NCBI RefSeq assembly: GCF_013186535.1
Contig: NZ_JABMCZ010000002.1
Location: 372,001-436,000 of the forward strand
Direction of reading: 5' to 3'
Length of the DNA stretch: 64,000 nucleotides
Source of the DNA: Nocardia terpenica
Lineage (GTDB): Bacteria > Actinomycetota > Actinomycetes > Mycobacteriales > Mycobacteriaceae
In this document: positions 14,849-27,670 of the stretch, one piece after another
Numbering within the stretch: the first letter of the stretch is position 1
How the letters are laid out: each line of letters opens with the position of its first letter
Made by a program: the position numbers and the translations under genes
Notes under the pieces: model-generated
The model's database searches: none
Seen by the model: the letters and a program-made list of their open reading frames with translations, nothing else
What the model was told of the DNA's origin: nothing

Positions 14849-16291
14849 CTAGGCGACAGGTGTTTTCGCCGTCGGGCCCTCGTCCGTCGCGCCTCGTGCC
14901 AGCAGGGAGTGGCGGCGGCTGTAGGCGACGTAGACGATTGCGCCGATCGCGAACCATACCGCGAACCGTATCCAGGTGATCGGCTCCAGGTAGGTGACCA
15001 GCCAGATCGAGGCGCCGATGCCTACCAGCGGGATGAACGGCATGAGGGGGGTGCGGAAGGTGCGGGGCAGGTTGGGCTGGCGGTAGCGCAGCACGATCAC
15101 CGCGGCGCACACCACCACGAAGGCCAGCAGGATGCCGATATTGGTCAGCTCCGCGGCCTGCCCGATCGGCAGGAGGCCAGCGATCACCGCCGACGCGACA
15201 CCCACGATCCAGGTGATGCGGCTGGGCACGTGGCGGGTCGGGTGGGTCTTGGCGAACCACTTGGGCAGCAGGCCGTCCCGGCTCATCGAGAACCAGATCC
15301 GGGTGACGCCGAGCATGAACGTGAACAGCACGGTCATGATGCCGACGATGGCGCCGGCCGCGATCAGGCTGCCCAGGCCGGGCAGGCCGACCGACTTGAA
15401 CGCCGTCGCCAGACCGCTCTTCGGATCGATCTCGGTGTAGTGCTGCATACCGGTCAGCACCAGGCACACCAGCACGTACAGCACCATCGAGATGGCCAGC
15501 GACAGCACGATGGCCTTGGGCAGATGGCGTTTCGCGTCCACCGACTCCTCGGCCGCGGTGGACATGGCGTCGTAACCGAACACCGCGAAGAACACGGTCG
15601 AGGCGCCGGTGACCGCGCCGCCGAAACCGAACGGGAAGAACGGGTGGTAGTTGCCGCCCTTGACGAAGAACACGCCGGCCACGATCACGATCAGCACGAC
15701 CACGACCTTCACGGCGACCAGGACCGTCTCGAACCGCGCCGCGGACTTCATGCCCAGGTTCAGCAGGAAGGCGATGAACAGGCACAGCAGCACGGCGAAC
15801 AGGTCCACCCTGTGCCCATGCCCCGTGCCGGGCGCGCCCAGCATCCAGACCGGCAGGTGAATGTGGAACTGCTCCAACAGATATTCGATGTAGCCGGAGA
15901 TGCCGATGGCGACCACCGCGACGATCGCGGTGTATTCCAGCAGCAGATCCCAGCCGATGAACCAGCCGACCGGCTCACCGAGCACCGCGTACCCGTAGGT
16001 GTAGGCCGAACCCGCCTTGGGGATCAGGCCGCCGAACTCGGCGTAGGACAGTGCGGCCGCGGCGCTGGCCACACCCGCGATGAGAAACGAGACCAGCACC
16101 GCCGGGCCGGCTGTGTCGTGTGCGATCGAACCGGCCAGGGCGAAGATTCCGGCGCCGATGATCCCGCCGACGCCGATCGCGGTCAGCTGCCACAGGCCCA
16201 GGGCCCGTTGCAATCCGCCGGAGGACTCGTCCTCGATCAGCTCGATGGGCTTGCGCCGGAACAGATCGCGCATAGCTGGACTAGCTGGCAT
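14849..16291 (-). CDS. APC-family amino acid permease
   Basis: 480 residues with about twelve hydrophobic segments and the APC signature GIIGAGIFALAGSIA near residue 45 (the unwound TM1 Gly motif), plus SYAEFGGLIPKAGSAYTYGY in TM3 and FFAVFGYDAMSTAAEE in TM6. The pattern and length match the cationic amino acid transporter/YfnA group. N-terminal motif FRRKPIELIEDES is usual for this group. ATG 16291 was chosen because AAGGAG stands 7 bases upstream; the frame to 16426 is a chance extension. The substrate is probably an amino acid taken up by proton symport. Confidence 0.85.
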   Translation of the reverse strand: MPASPAMRDLFRRKPIELIEDESSGGLQRALGLWQLTAIGVGGIIGAGIFALAGSIAHDTAGPAVLVSFLIAGVASAAAALSYAEFGGLIPKAGSAYTYGYAVLGEPVGWFIGWDLLLEYTAIVAVVAIGISGYIEYLLEQFHIHLPVWMLGAPGTGHGHRVDLFAVLLCLFIAFLLNLGMKSAARFETVLVAVKVVVVLIVIVAGVFFVKGGNYHPFFPFGFGGAVTGASTVFFAVFGYDAMSTAAEESVDAKRHLPKAIVLSLAISMVLYVLVCLVLTGMQHYTEIDPKSGLATAFKSVGLPGLGSLIAAGAIVGIMTVLFTFMLGVTRIWFSMSRDGLLPKWFAKTHPTRHVPSRITWIVGVASAVIAGLLPIGQAAELTNIGILLAFVVVCAAVIVLRYRQPNLPRTFRTPLMPFIPLVGIGASIWLVTYLEPITWIRFAVWFAIGAIVYVAYSRRHSLLARGATDEGPTAKTPVA

Positions 16292-16518
16292 TGTGGTGCT
16301 CCTTGTACTACCGGGTCGGGGCAGTGTAAATGTGAGCACTACCACCCCCTTTGTCCAGGGGTATGAATGACGCTCGCAGGTTTCATCCACCACGACAAAC
16401 CGATCACTCCGAGGATGTGCTTTCAACCAGACTTTTGCCCCGTTTTTCCTCGGTGAATGGCAGGAAAGGTGGGAAGTTCGTCATTGCGGACACGGCCGAT
16501 CCGGTCGACGATCGGTAC

Positions 16519-17472
16519 GTGTCTCGGACCGTGCTGATCGTGCTCTTCGATGAGGTGCAGAGCCTGGATGTCACCGGTCCGATGGAGGTGTTCGCGGGGG
16601 CCGAGCATTTCGCCCCCGGCGCCTATCGCGTCCGCACGGCATCGGTCGACGGGCTGCCGCTGCGGACCTCCAGCGGGCTGACCGTCGTTCCGGACAGCAC
16701 GCTCGCCGCCGCCGAACAGCCGCACACGCTGCTGGTTCCGGGCGGGCCCGGCAGTCGCGCGACCGACCCGCGGGTGGTCGCGTGGGTCGCGGGTCAGCGG
16801 CCCGATCGCCTGGTCTCGGTCTGTACCGGCGCGTTCATTCTGGCCGAGGCCGGGCTGCTCGACGGGCGGCGGGCGACCACGCACTGGGCCTTCTGCGACG
16901 AATTGGCCCGCGACCATCCCGCGGTCACCGTGGAGGCCGAGCCGATTTACCTGCGCGACGGCCACATTGCCACCTCGGCCGGGGTGACCGCCGGGATCGA
17001 TCTGGCGCTGGCGCTGGTCGAGGAGGACTGCGGCCGCGATGTCGCCCTCACGATCGCGCGCACTCTCGTGGTGTTCCTGCGCCGCCCGGGCAATCAGGCC
17101 CAGTTCAGCGCCCAGCTGTCCGCGCAGACCGCGCAGCGGGAGCCGCTGCGCGACGTGCAGCGCTGGATCAGCGACCACCCGGACGACGATCTGTCGGTGG
17201 CGGCGCTGGCGACCCGCGCCCGGCTCTCGCCCCGGCACTTCGCGCGGGCGTTCCGGGAGGAGACGGGGATGCCGCCGGGGCGGTATGTGGAGCGGGTGCG
17301 GCTCGAGCACGCGCGGCGGCTGCTGGAGGACACCGCCGCCGATATCGGCGCGATCTCCCGGGACAGCGGCTACGGCACGCCGGAGGCGATGCGCCGCGCC
17401 TTCATCAGAGCGTTGGGCTCCGGGCCCGCCGAATACCGGCGGCGCTTCCAGGCGCCCGCAACGGAAAGGTAA
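16519..17472 (+). CDS. GlxA-type AraC regulator with DJ-1/PfpI domain
   Basis: About 317 residues. The N-terminal DJ-1/PfpI domain begins TVLIVLFDEVQSLDVTGPME and has the nucleophile elbow VSVCTGAFILAEAGLLDGR and ATTHW. The C-terminal AraC domain has two helix-turn-helices (DDLSVAALATRARLSPRHFA, then ISRDSGYGTPEAMRRAF). Such proteins sense a small ligand with the DJ-1 domain and activate nearby genes. The start is uncertain: GTG 16519 fits the family's usual N-terminus, while the frame stays open back to 16351. It lies 7 bases before the PfpI gene, probably one operon. Confidence 0.75.
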   Translation: MSRTVLIVLFDEVQSLDVTGPMEVFAGAEHFAPGAYRVRTASVDGLPLRTSSGLTVVPDSTLAAAEQPHTLLVPGGPGSRATDPRVVAWVAGQRPDRLVSVCTGAFILAEAGLLDGRRATTHWAFCDELARDHPAVTVEAEPIYLRDGHIATSAGVTAGIDLALALVEEDCGRDVALTIARTLVVFLRRPGNQAQFSAQLSAQTAQREPLRDVQRWISDHPDDDLSVAALATRARLSPRHFARAFREETGMPPGRYVERVRLEHARRLLEDTAADIGAISRDSGYGTPEAMRRAFIRALGSGPAEYRRRFQAPATER

Positions 17473-17479
17473 GTGGGAC

Positions 17480-18115
17480 ATGCAGATCGCGATCGTCCTG
17501 TTCGATCGGTTCACCGCGCTCGACGCGGTCGGCCCGTACCAGGTACTGTGCGGAATCCCCGGCGCCGAAACGGTTTTCGTCGCCGAGCAGGCCGGGCCGG
17601 TGGTCGACAACGAGGACTCCCTCGCGCTGGTCGCCCGGCGCACCTTCGCCGAGGTGCCGCGGCCCGATATCGTCGTCGTCCCCGGCGGGCCGGGCCAGAA
17701 CGACCGGATGACCGACGACACCCTGCTGAACTGGCTGCGCGCGGTCGACGCCACCAGCACGTGGACCACCTCGGTCTGCACCGGATCGCTGTTGCTCGCC
17801 GCCGCCGGACTGCTCCGGGGCCGCCGCGCCACCACGCACTGGCTGGCCCTCGACACGCTCGCCGAGTACGGCGCGACGCCGACCTCCGAACGCGTGGTCT
17901 TCGACGGCAAGTACGTCACGGCCGCGGGCGTCTCCTCCGGTATCGATATGGGCCTCACCCTGGTCGGCGCCATCGCGGGCGACGAGCACGCCATGGCGAT
18001 CCAACTCCTGACCGAATACGACCCCCAGCCGCCCTACGACGCGGGCTCCCCCGCCAAGGCCCCGGCCGCCGTCGTCGAAAAGCTCCGTGACGCAAGCCGT
18101 TTCCTGCCCAGCTAG
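17480..18115 (+). CDS. DJ-1/PfpI-family protein
   Basis: 211 residues. A stand-alone DJ-1/PfpI domain similar to that of the upstream regulator: IAIVLFDRFTALDAVGPYQV at the start, VVPGGPGQNDRMTD, nucleophile elbow TSVCTGSLLLAAAGLLRGR and ATTHWLALDTL. The CTG elbow Cys suggests an isonitrile hydratase (InhA)-like or glyoxalase-like enzyme. The ATG at 17480 follows a purine-rich ribosome binding site inside the regulator's last codons and the two genes are nearly contiguous. It may be the enzyme or co-sensor working with the GlxA-type regulator. Confidence 0.75.
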   Translation: MQIAIVLFDRFTALDAVGPYQVLCGIPGAETVFVAEQAGPVVDNEDSLALVARRTFAEVPRPDIVVVPGGPGQNDRMTDDTLLNWLRAVDATSTWTTSVCTGSLLLAAAGLLRGRRATTHWLALDTLAEYGATPTSERVVFDGKYVTAAGVSSGIDMGLTLVGAIAGDEHAMAIQLLTEYDPQPPYDAGSPAKAPAAVVEKLRDASRFLPS

Positions 18116-18813
18116 CCGTCGCCCGGCGCGCCACGGGTGACGGTGATGGTGGTCCAGCCGCCCACGTGGATTCGGTCGTCCGGGTGCAGCGGGATCGGGG
18201 TGTGCGGGGGGATGAGGTCGTCGCTGCCGTTGAGGCTGGTGCCGTTGGTGGAGCCCAGGTCGGTGACGGTGACGGTGTCGCCGTCCAGGTGGATGCGGGC
18301 GTGCGAGCGGGAGACGCCGATGTCGACCGGGGGGATGCCGAGGTCGATGTCCGGGTACACGCCCTGCGAGACGCTGCGCTTACCGATCAGGAAGTCGGTG
18401 CCCTGCAAGCCTATTCGGCGCTGCGGGTAGTAGTCGGGGAACTCCACCCGGTCGGCGTCGGGGCCCTTGCGGGCGCGGACGCGTTCGTAGAACTCACGAT
18501 CGGCGGTCACGATGGCGACCCAGGCGGTGCGGTTCGCCGACTCCTCGACCGGCGGGACGTTCGAATTGCCCTCGGCCGCAGCCACAATCGTGGGCGGTGC
18601 CGTCATGGTGGGGGCGGGCGACGGCTCGGGGACGGGGGCGGGCAGGGCCGAATCGTGGCCGCACACTTCGCAGAAGCGGCCGTCGATCGGGGAATCGCAT
18701 GCGGGGCAGCGCGCGGAGGGCGCGGCGGCCTCGGTCACCGGGCCGATGGCGGTGCCACACACGTCGCAGTAGTCGGTGGCGGTGGACAGGTGGCCGTCGG
18801 GGCAGCTGACCAT
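18112..18813 (-). CDS. FHA-domain protein with N-terminal zinc ribbon
   Basis: 233 residues. Two Cys pairs near the N-terminus (ATDYCDVCG, then CPACDSPIDGRFCEVCG) form a zinc-ribbon-like region. A Pro-rich linker and TAWVAIVTADREFYERVRAR follow. The C-terminal FHA domain carries LIGKRS, the phosphothreonine-binding SRSHARI and the conserved TDLGSTNGTSLNG. It is expected to bind phosphothreonine sites, most likely made by the PknG-like kinase of the same gene cluster. Its ATG overlaps the stop of the vWA gene by one base. Confidence 0.85.
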   Translation of the reverse strand: MVSCPDGHLSTATDYCDVCGTAIGPVTEAAAPSARCPACDSPIDGRFCEVCGHDSALPAPVPEPSPAPTMTAPPTIVAAAEGNSNVPPVEESANRTAWVAIVTADREFYERVRARKGPDADRVEFPDYYPQRRIGLQGTDFLIGKRSVSQGVYPDIDLGIPPVDIGVSRSHARIHLDGDTVTVTDLGSTNGTSLNGSDDLIPPHTPIPLHPDDRIHVGGWTTITVTRGAPGDG

Positions 18814-20099
18814 CACGGCTCCTTCCGTACCCGAGCGGTTTTCGTGGATCGGGCGTCGAGCGCCATCTCGTCGAAGGTGTCCACGCCGCGGCGCAGCCGC
18901 ACGGTGCCGGTGCGCTCGTCCACCTCCACGACATTGCGGAGCAGCTTCGCGGTGCCTTCGTTGCCGGATTCCGCGGCCAGCTCCACCGCGCGCTGCAACT
19001 TGGCGGTGGCGGTGTCGATGTCGCCCTGTTTGCGGGCGGCCAAACCGTCCTGCACCACCTGCGCGAGCTCGGCCTGGCCGGTGTAGTGCGCGACGCGGCG
19101 GCTGATGCGGGCCGACAGTTCGGTGTCGGTGGTCCACACGGCCTTCACCAGGCCCTGGCCCACCACCTCACCGGCGGCGACGACACTCACCCGGGCGGCG
19201 AGCTTCTCGCGGCCCGCGGCGGCGGGTTCGACGCGAATCTGGACGTGATAGTCGCGGTCCTCCGTGCCCCACGCGCCGAGCGGGTATTCACCCAGCTGCG
19301 GCCCGGTCTCGACGCGGCGGTCGGTCAGGTCCTCGATGGTCGGCGCGACCTGCTTGACGAAGCGCACGGTGGCCCCCGCCGGGGTCCACACCCGCAGTGT
19401 CAGTTCGGGAATCGTCTTCGCCAGCGAGGTCCGCATCATGGCCTGGAAGTCGGCGGCCAGTTGCGCGCCCTCCTTGACGACGTCGACGCTGCCGTGCAGG
19501 GCCGAGGCGATCGAACGCAGTTCCGCCACCACGTAATCGGTGCCGACACCGCGGCAGTCGCAGGTGAAAACGCCCTGCGACCGCGCGATCTCGGCGGCCA
19601 GCTGCTCGGGCTTCTCGTGCTCGTTCTTGCCGTCGGTGAGCAGGATGGCGTGCGCCATGGCCTGCGGGTGCTGCTGGGCGATCTGCCGCGCCAGCCCGAG
19701 CCAGGTGCCCATGGCGGTACCGCCGTAGGGGCGCAGCTTGTCCAGCGCATTGCGTGCGGCCGTGCGGGATTCGTGTCCGGCCCGCTGCAGCGCGCCCCGG
19801 CGCGGGAACACCACCTGCGCCTCGGCGGTGCCCTGCACGATGGCGAACAGGGTGCCGTCGGGCAGCTCGTCCAGGGCGGTGAGGGTGGCCCGCCGCGCGC
19901 CCGGGAAGCGGTCGCCCGCGCCCATCGACCCCGAGCAGTCGATGATGATGATCTCCAACCGTTCCGGGGGCGGGGCGGCCACCGCGAAATCCTCGGCGGT
20001 TTCCACGGTCACCACCGCGTCGACGGTGTCCGCCCCCTCGGCCAGGAATTGATTCTGGTCGACGACGACCGAAATACCCTCGGTTGCTTGCGAACTCAA
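18813..20099 (-). CDS. von Willebrand factor A domain protein
   Basis: 428 residues. A vWA domain at about residues 45-230 with a complete MIDAS metal site: DCSGSMG near residue 54, a Thr in GGTAMGTWL and an Asp in LLTDGKN. After it comes a beta-rich domain, then a C-terminal helical segment (GQAELAQVVQDGLAARKQGD, then TAKLQRAVELAAESGNEG) of tetratricopeptide character. No signal peptide, so cytoplasmic. It is encoded between the PP2C gene (11 bases) and the FHA gene (1-base overlap), and probably serves as a scaffold in the phosphorylation pathway. Confidence 0.8.
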   Translation of the reverse strand: MSSQATEGISVVVDQNQFLAEGADTVDAVVTVETAEDFAVAAPPPERLEIIIIDCSGSMGAGDRFPGARRATLTALDELPDGTLFAIVQGTAEAQVVFPRRGALQRAGHESRTAARNALDKLRPYGGTAMGTWLGLARQIAQQHPQAMAHAILLTDGKNEHEKPEQLAAEIARSQGVFTCDCRGVGTDYVVAELRSIASALHGSVDVVKEGAQLAADFQAMMRTSLAKTIPELTLRVWTPAGATVRFVKQVAPTIEDLTDRRVETGPQLGEYPLGAWGTEDRDYHVQIRVEPAAAGREKLAARVSVVAAGEVVGQGLVKAVWTTDTELSARISRRVAHYTGQAELAQVVQDGLAARKQGDIDTATAKLQRAVELAAESGNEGTAKLLRNVVEVDERTGTVRLRRGVDTFDEMALDARSTKTARVRKEP

Positions 20100-20109
20100 C
20101 GTACCTCTC

Positions 20110-21123
20110 CTACTGCTGGGGCATCACGGGTGCCAGTGCGACGGTGATGTTGTCACTGCCGCCGCCGCGCAGGGCGTATTCGACGAGATCTCGTGCGGCG
20201 CTGCGGGGTTCGGCCGCGGTCGCGAGGGCGGCCAGGTCGTCGGCGGCGGACAGGTAGTTCCACAGTCCGTCGCTGCACAGCAGCAGCACGCCGGGGCCGC
20301 GTACGCGCACCGAGGTCACCCGGGTGTCGGCGGCGCGATGGTCGGAATCCGCACCGAGCCAACGGATCAGGGCGTGGGCGCGGGGGTCGCGCATGGCGGC
20401 CTCCTCGGTCATGGCGCCCGCGTCGACGAGGGCCTGCGCCCACGAGTCGTCCACGGTGAGCCGCCGCGACGGTGTCGCGGATTTGTCGGCGGCCAGCCAA
20501 TACGCCCGGCTGTCACCGATATTCACCACGGTGATCTCGGATTCGCCGGTGTCGTTGGAGCGCAGCACGGCCGACACGTAGGTGCACGACGGCGCGTGCC
20601 CGTCGGCGACACCCACCGCGCGCACCGCCTGGGACGCCGCCTCTAGCCCGGTGCCGACCGCCTCGGACGCGGTCCGGTCGGCGGCGAGCGCGGCCAGGCA
20701 GGCAGCCACGCCGGTGCGGGCGGCGACATTAGAGGCGACCTGCGGATTCTCCGAGGTCGACACCCCATCGCATACCGCGATCACGATCGCGGGCCCCGCC
20801 GCGTCCTCGAGTACCGCCGCCGCGACCGCATCCTCGTTCCGCGCGTGCGCAAGCCCGCGGTCGGTAATCAGCTGCACCGCACCCAGATCCGCCTCCCCCC
20901 GATCCGGCGGCCGCCGCAACTCCCCACACCCCGCACAGTACCCATCCCCATCGAACTCCATCCCCCCACACTCCGCACACCCGTCCCCCGAACCCCCCTC
21001 GACCTCCGGCAACACCGCCCGCCGAACCGCCAACTCCCGCCCACACTCCTCACAAAACCGATCCGCCACCGCAATCCGATACCCACACCCCGGACAGCGC
21101 AGGCCCATCGTCACCCCACTCAC
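20110..21123 (-). CDS. PP2C-family Ser/Thr phosphatase with zinc ribbon
   Basis: 337 residues. N-terminal double zinc ribbon (CPGCGYRIAVADRFCEECG, later CAECGG and YCAGCG). The PP2C domain then shows metal-binding motifs in order: RNEDAVAA, AVCDGVSTSENP, VNIGDSRAYWL, LLLCSDGLWNYL and SDNITVAL. It should reverse phosphorylation by the kinase PknG encoded upstream. The GTG at 21123 has GAGGTGGGGCG before it; ATG 21108 (MGLRCPGCG) is an alternative. The start sits at the very end of the 21-bp repeat region. Confidence 0.85.
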   Translation of the reverse strand: MSGVTMGLRCPGCGYRIAVADRFCEECGRELAVRRAVLPEVEGGSGDGCAECGGMEFDGDGYCAGCGELRRPPDRGEADLGAVQLITDRGLAHARNEDAVAAAVLEDAAGPAIVIAVCDGVSTSENPQVASNVAARTGVAACLAALAADRTASEAVGTGLEAASQAVRAVGVADGHAPSCTYVSAVLRSNDTGESEITVVNIGDSRAYWLAADKSATPSRRLTVDDSWAQALVDAGAMTEEAAMRDPRAHALIRWLGADSDHRAADTRVTSVRVRGPGVLLLCSDGLWNYLSAADDLAALATAAEPRSAARDLVEYALRGGGSDNITVALAPVMPQQ

Positions 21124-21124
21124 C

Positions 21125-21637
21125 GCCCCACCTCGCTAACGCTCGGTGAGACGGTACATAGGCTCGACGAAACGCTACGTAGCCTCGGCGAAACGGCATG
21201 CAGCCTAGGCGAGACGACACACAACCCCGGCGAGACGGCATGCAGCCCAGGCGAAACGACACACAACCCCGGCGAGACGGTACATAGCCTCGGCGAGACC
21301 GTACACAGGCTCGACAGGATGGAATGCTGTTCCGGCGCAACAACGTGCAGCTCCGACACAACGTGATGTAGTTCTGGCGCAACCGTATTCGGTCTTGGCG
21401 CAACGCCATGAGGTCTCGGTCCGACTACGTCCGGTGCGAGGGAAACGATATGTGGTCTTGGGGCTACGTCATCCCGGCCGGGCGCAACGGGAGGATGCTT
21501 CGGTGCGGCGGTATGTTGGCTCACCGCAACGGGATACGGTCCCGGCGGAGCGGTGGAGGTTCTCGGGGACAGCGCTTGTGCCTCCGGGGGCGCTGGGGGG
21601 CCGCTCGGTTGCGCTGTCCGGGCTCTCGTCGGCCCGT
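21125..21637. repeat. 21-bp minisatellite between pknG and the PP2C gene
   Basis: About 0.5 kb of degenerate tandem repeats of a 20-21 base unit, clearest from about 21130 to 21420, with consensus near CTCGGCGAGACGGTACATAG. Read on the minus strand, one frame is open through the whole stretch and gives heptads such as VSPGLHA VSPGLCV VSPRLHA. That frame is not the frame of pknG, whose stop is at 21638. It has no start codon context of its own. I treat it as non-coding with an open frame preserved by the 21-base period. Confidence 0.7.
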
Positions 21638-25186
<3,549 letters not shown>

Positions 25187-26149
25187 TCAATCGCTGTACC
25201 GGGCGGGCGGCGGGGCGGGCGCGGGGCCGAGCGCCGTCAGATTCGCGTCGTAGAGCCGCTGCCAGGTGCCGTCGGTGCGAATCCGCTCCAGCACGCCGTT
25301 GAGGAAACGCACCATGTCGCTCTGCCCCTTCGGCACCCCGACGGCATAGTTCTCGAAGCCCATCGGCGCGCCGACCACCTGGAGGTTGTCGTCCTGCGCG
25401 GCCAGGCCCGCCAGGATCGACTCGTCGGTGCTGATCGCGTCGACCTGGCCCTGTTGCAGCGCCACCAGGCAGTCGGTCCAGTTCTCGACGCCGAGCACGC
25501 TCGCCGGTTTCGGCAGCGCGAGCAGTGGTGCGGCCGAGTCCGCGCCGAAGGTGACGCACACCCGCCTGCCGCTCAGTTCCTCGGCCTTGGTGATCCCGGA
25601 CCCGCGCGGGGCCAGAATGCGCTGCGCCGCACGGTAGTACACGCTGGAGAAGTCGACATCGCGGCGGCGGTCGCAGGTGGTGGAGAAGGTGCGCACCACC
25701 AGATCCACCTGACCCTGCTGTAGCACCGGCACCCGATCGGCCGTTGCCACGGACCGGAATTCGATCTTGTCGCGGTCGCCGAGCAGGGCGAAGGCGAGCT
25801 CGCGGGCGAGGTCGATGTCGAAGCCGTGCAGCTGCCCGCTGGCCGGATCGCGGAAGCCGAACAGGTAGGTGTTCTGGTCGACGCCGACGGTCAACCGGCC
25901 CTTGGCGCGAATGCGGTCCATGGTCGAACCCGGCGCGATGGTCGCCGAGTTCGGCCCGGGCCGCAGGCTCGCCTCCGCATCGCAGCTGTTGTCGGGCGGG
26001 GCCATGCCGGTGACCGGGGCCGCGCCCGGCGGCATGGGTTTCACCGCGGACACCGCCGGGCTCGCGGGCACGGCGACATCCGCACCGCATCCGGCCACCA
26101 GCAACCCGGCCAGCAGCACCGCCGTGCGCGGCAGACGCGCGCTCCTCAC
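25187..26149 (-). CDS. glnH: Glutamate/aspartate-binding lipoprotein GlnH
   Basis: 320 residues. A lipoprotein signal peptide ends in LLVAGC at residues 16-21. The mature part is a family 3 solute-binding protein: RLTVGVDQNTYLFGFRD, GFDIDLARELAFALLG, then RTFSTTCDRRRDVDFSSVYY and the two hinge halves ending PMGFENYAVGVPKG. In mycobacteria GlnH binds glutamate or aspartate outside the membrane and signals through GlnX to PknG rather than feeding a transporter. No permease or ATPase gene accompanies it here, consistent with a sensor role. GTG 26149 overlaps the glnX stop (GTGA). Confidence 0.88.
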   Translation of the reverse strand: MRSARLPRTAVLLAGLLVAGCGADVAVPASPAVSAVKPMPPGAAPVTGMAPPDNSCDAEASLRPGPNSATIAPGSTMDRIRAKGRLTVGVDQNTYLFGFRDPASGQLHGFDIDLARELAFALLGDRDKIEFRSVATADRVPVLQQGQVDLVVRTFSTTCDRRRDVDFSSVYYRAAQRILAPRGSGITKAEELSGRRVCVTFGADSAAPLLALPKPASVLGVENWTDCLVALQQGQVDAISTDESILAGLAAQDDNLQVVGAPMGFENYAVGVPKGQSDMVRFLNGVLERIRTDGTWQRLYDANLTALGPAPAPPPARYSD

Positions 26150-27417
26150 AGGAACTCCTTCAGTCGCGGCCACACCCCGACCACCACCGCGGCGGCCGCG
26201 AACACCATCAGCACCAGTGTGCCCGCGTCGGACCCGAACCAGACATCGCCCGCGTCCCCGATCTGCCGCCGCAGCTGTACGCGATTGTGGTCGAGGCTGT
26301 CGCGCAGCGTGGTGTCGAGCCCGGCGAACAGGTGCGCCGAGGAATCGGGGGCCGGGCCGATGGCCTGGTTCACCGCGTCGCGGTAGTTCGCGATGGTGTA
26401 GCTGTCGATCTGCTTGCGATGCCCGGCCGACCATTGCGAGAACTGCTGCCGCGCCGGACTATCCGGTCCGGACACATTCGCCAGCTCGTCGCGCAGCTGG
26501 CCGGTCTTGGCCTCGAAGTCGCGCTCGGTGGCCTGGATGTCGCCGCGCAGAATCAGCTCCAGGGTCTCGTCGGTGCGCGCCTGCTGCGCCAGTATCCGCG
26601 CCTGTGCCAGGTTTTCGCTGCGCGCCGTGGGGCCCGACCAGCCGGTGTCGACCGCGCCGTGCGCGGCGGCGGTCGCGGCCACGATCCACAGCAGCGCCAG
26701 CACCGCCGCGCCCGCCCCGGCCACGATGCCGAGATTGAATCGGCGATTGGTGCGCCGCACCAGGATCCGGGACGCCCAGACCGCGCCGACCAGCACCACC
26801 AGCAGCGTGGCCAGGGCGAACCAGGGCGGTCCGGTGATGGCCCGCTGGTCCGCGCGCACCGCGGCCAGCCGCTGCCCGGTGAGCTCGGCGGCATGGGGCA
26901 GCAGCGAATTCTGCATCAGCCCGGACGCCTCGCGCAGGTACGCGGAACCGACCGGGAAGCCTTGCCGGTTGTTCGCTCGCGCCGATTCCACCAGGCCGGT
27001 GTAGACCGGCAGATCGGCGGCGACCAGGGCGACGATGTCGCGGGTCCGGGCATCGGTCGCGCCCGCGGTGGCGGTGGCCAGCGCGTCGGCGGCGTCGGCC
27101 AGCGATTGCTGGTATTGCGCTCGGACTTCCGGCGATTCGATGCCGCCGGACAGGAATGCGGTGGCCGCGGCCGCATCCGCCGCCGACAGGGCGACATACA
27201 GGCGTTGCGCGGCGTATGCCAGTGGCTCCGAACGCTGTAGCGCGGCGTCGCGTCGAGTGGTCTTGCCGCCCAGTTCGTTCGCGCTCACCAGGCCCGAGAT
27301 CAGGCACAGCACAACGGCGGCGAGGGCCATGGCCACGATCAGGCCCGGCGTGGTCGCGGCGAACCGTCGCGACCAGTGCGCGCCGCGCCGGGCTGCCGCG
27401 GGTATGCGAAGTCCCAC
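26146..27417 (-). CDS. glnX: GlnX-like membrane sensor
   Basis: 423 residues with four membrane segments: near residue 32 (MALAAVVLCLISGLVSA), near 205 (FALATLLVVLVGAVWA), near 240 (AGAGAAVLALLWIVAATAAA) and at the C-terminus (TLVLMVFAAAAVVVGVW). Two helical extracytoplasmic domains of about 150 and 120 residues lie between the pairs, with four-helix sensor-like sequence. Length and topology match Mycobacterium GlnX (Rv0412c, 439 residues). GTG 27417 was chosen because GGGGAGG precedes it; the longer frame to 28083 overlaps the divergent phosphoribosyltransferase gene and lacks family features. Confidence 0.85.
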   Translation of the reverse strand: MGLRIPAAARRGAHWSRRFAATTPGLIVAMALAAVVLCLISGLVSANELGGKTTRRDAALQRSEPLAYAAQRLYVALSAADAAAATAFLSGGIESPEVRAQYQQSLADAADALATATAGATDARTRDIVALVAADLPVYTGLVESARANNRQGFPVGSAYLREASGLMQNSLLPHAAELTGQRLAAVRADQRAITGPPWFALATLLVVLVGAVWASRILVRRTNRRFNLGIVAGAGAAVLALLWIVAATAAAHGAVDTGWSGPTARSENLAQARILAQQARTDETLELILRGDIQATERDFEAKTGQLRDELANVSGPDSPARQQFSQWSAGHRKQIDSYTIANYRDAVNQAIGPAPDSSAHLFAGLDTTLRDSLDHNRVQLRRQIGDAGDVWFGSDAGTLVLMVFAAAAVVVGVWPRLKEFL

Positions 27418-27670
27418 TCCCTCCCCCTCCTCCTGTGCCGCCGGAGTCTCGAACGCGATCGTACGGGAGGGGAATTGGGTACGCCGGTCGATCGCGATCG
27501 AATTGCAACCCCTAGCGCCTGCGGCGAAATCGAGACCGAAAGGGTAGGTGTTCGCGATCAATTCGGCCCGCTCCGCGGGCGACCGAGCGTAGAGTACCCA
27601 CCTGCTGCCTTCCCCGAGTCCACGACAGCGGCTCGATCCTGTTCTATCCGACTGCACCTGGGTGAAAAGA

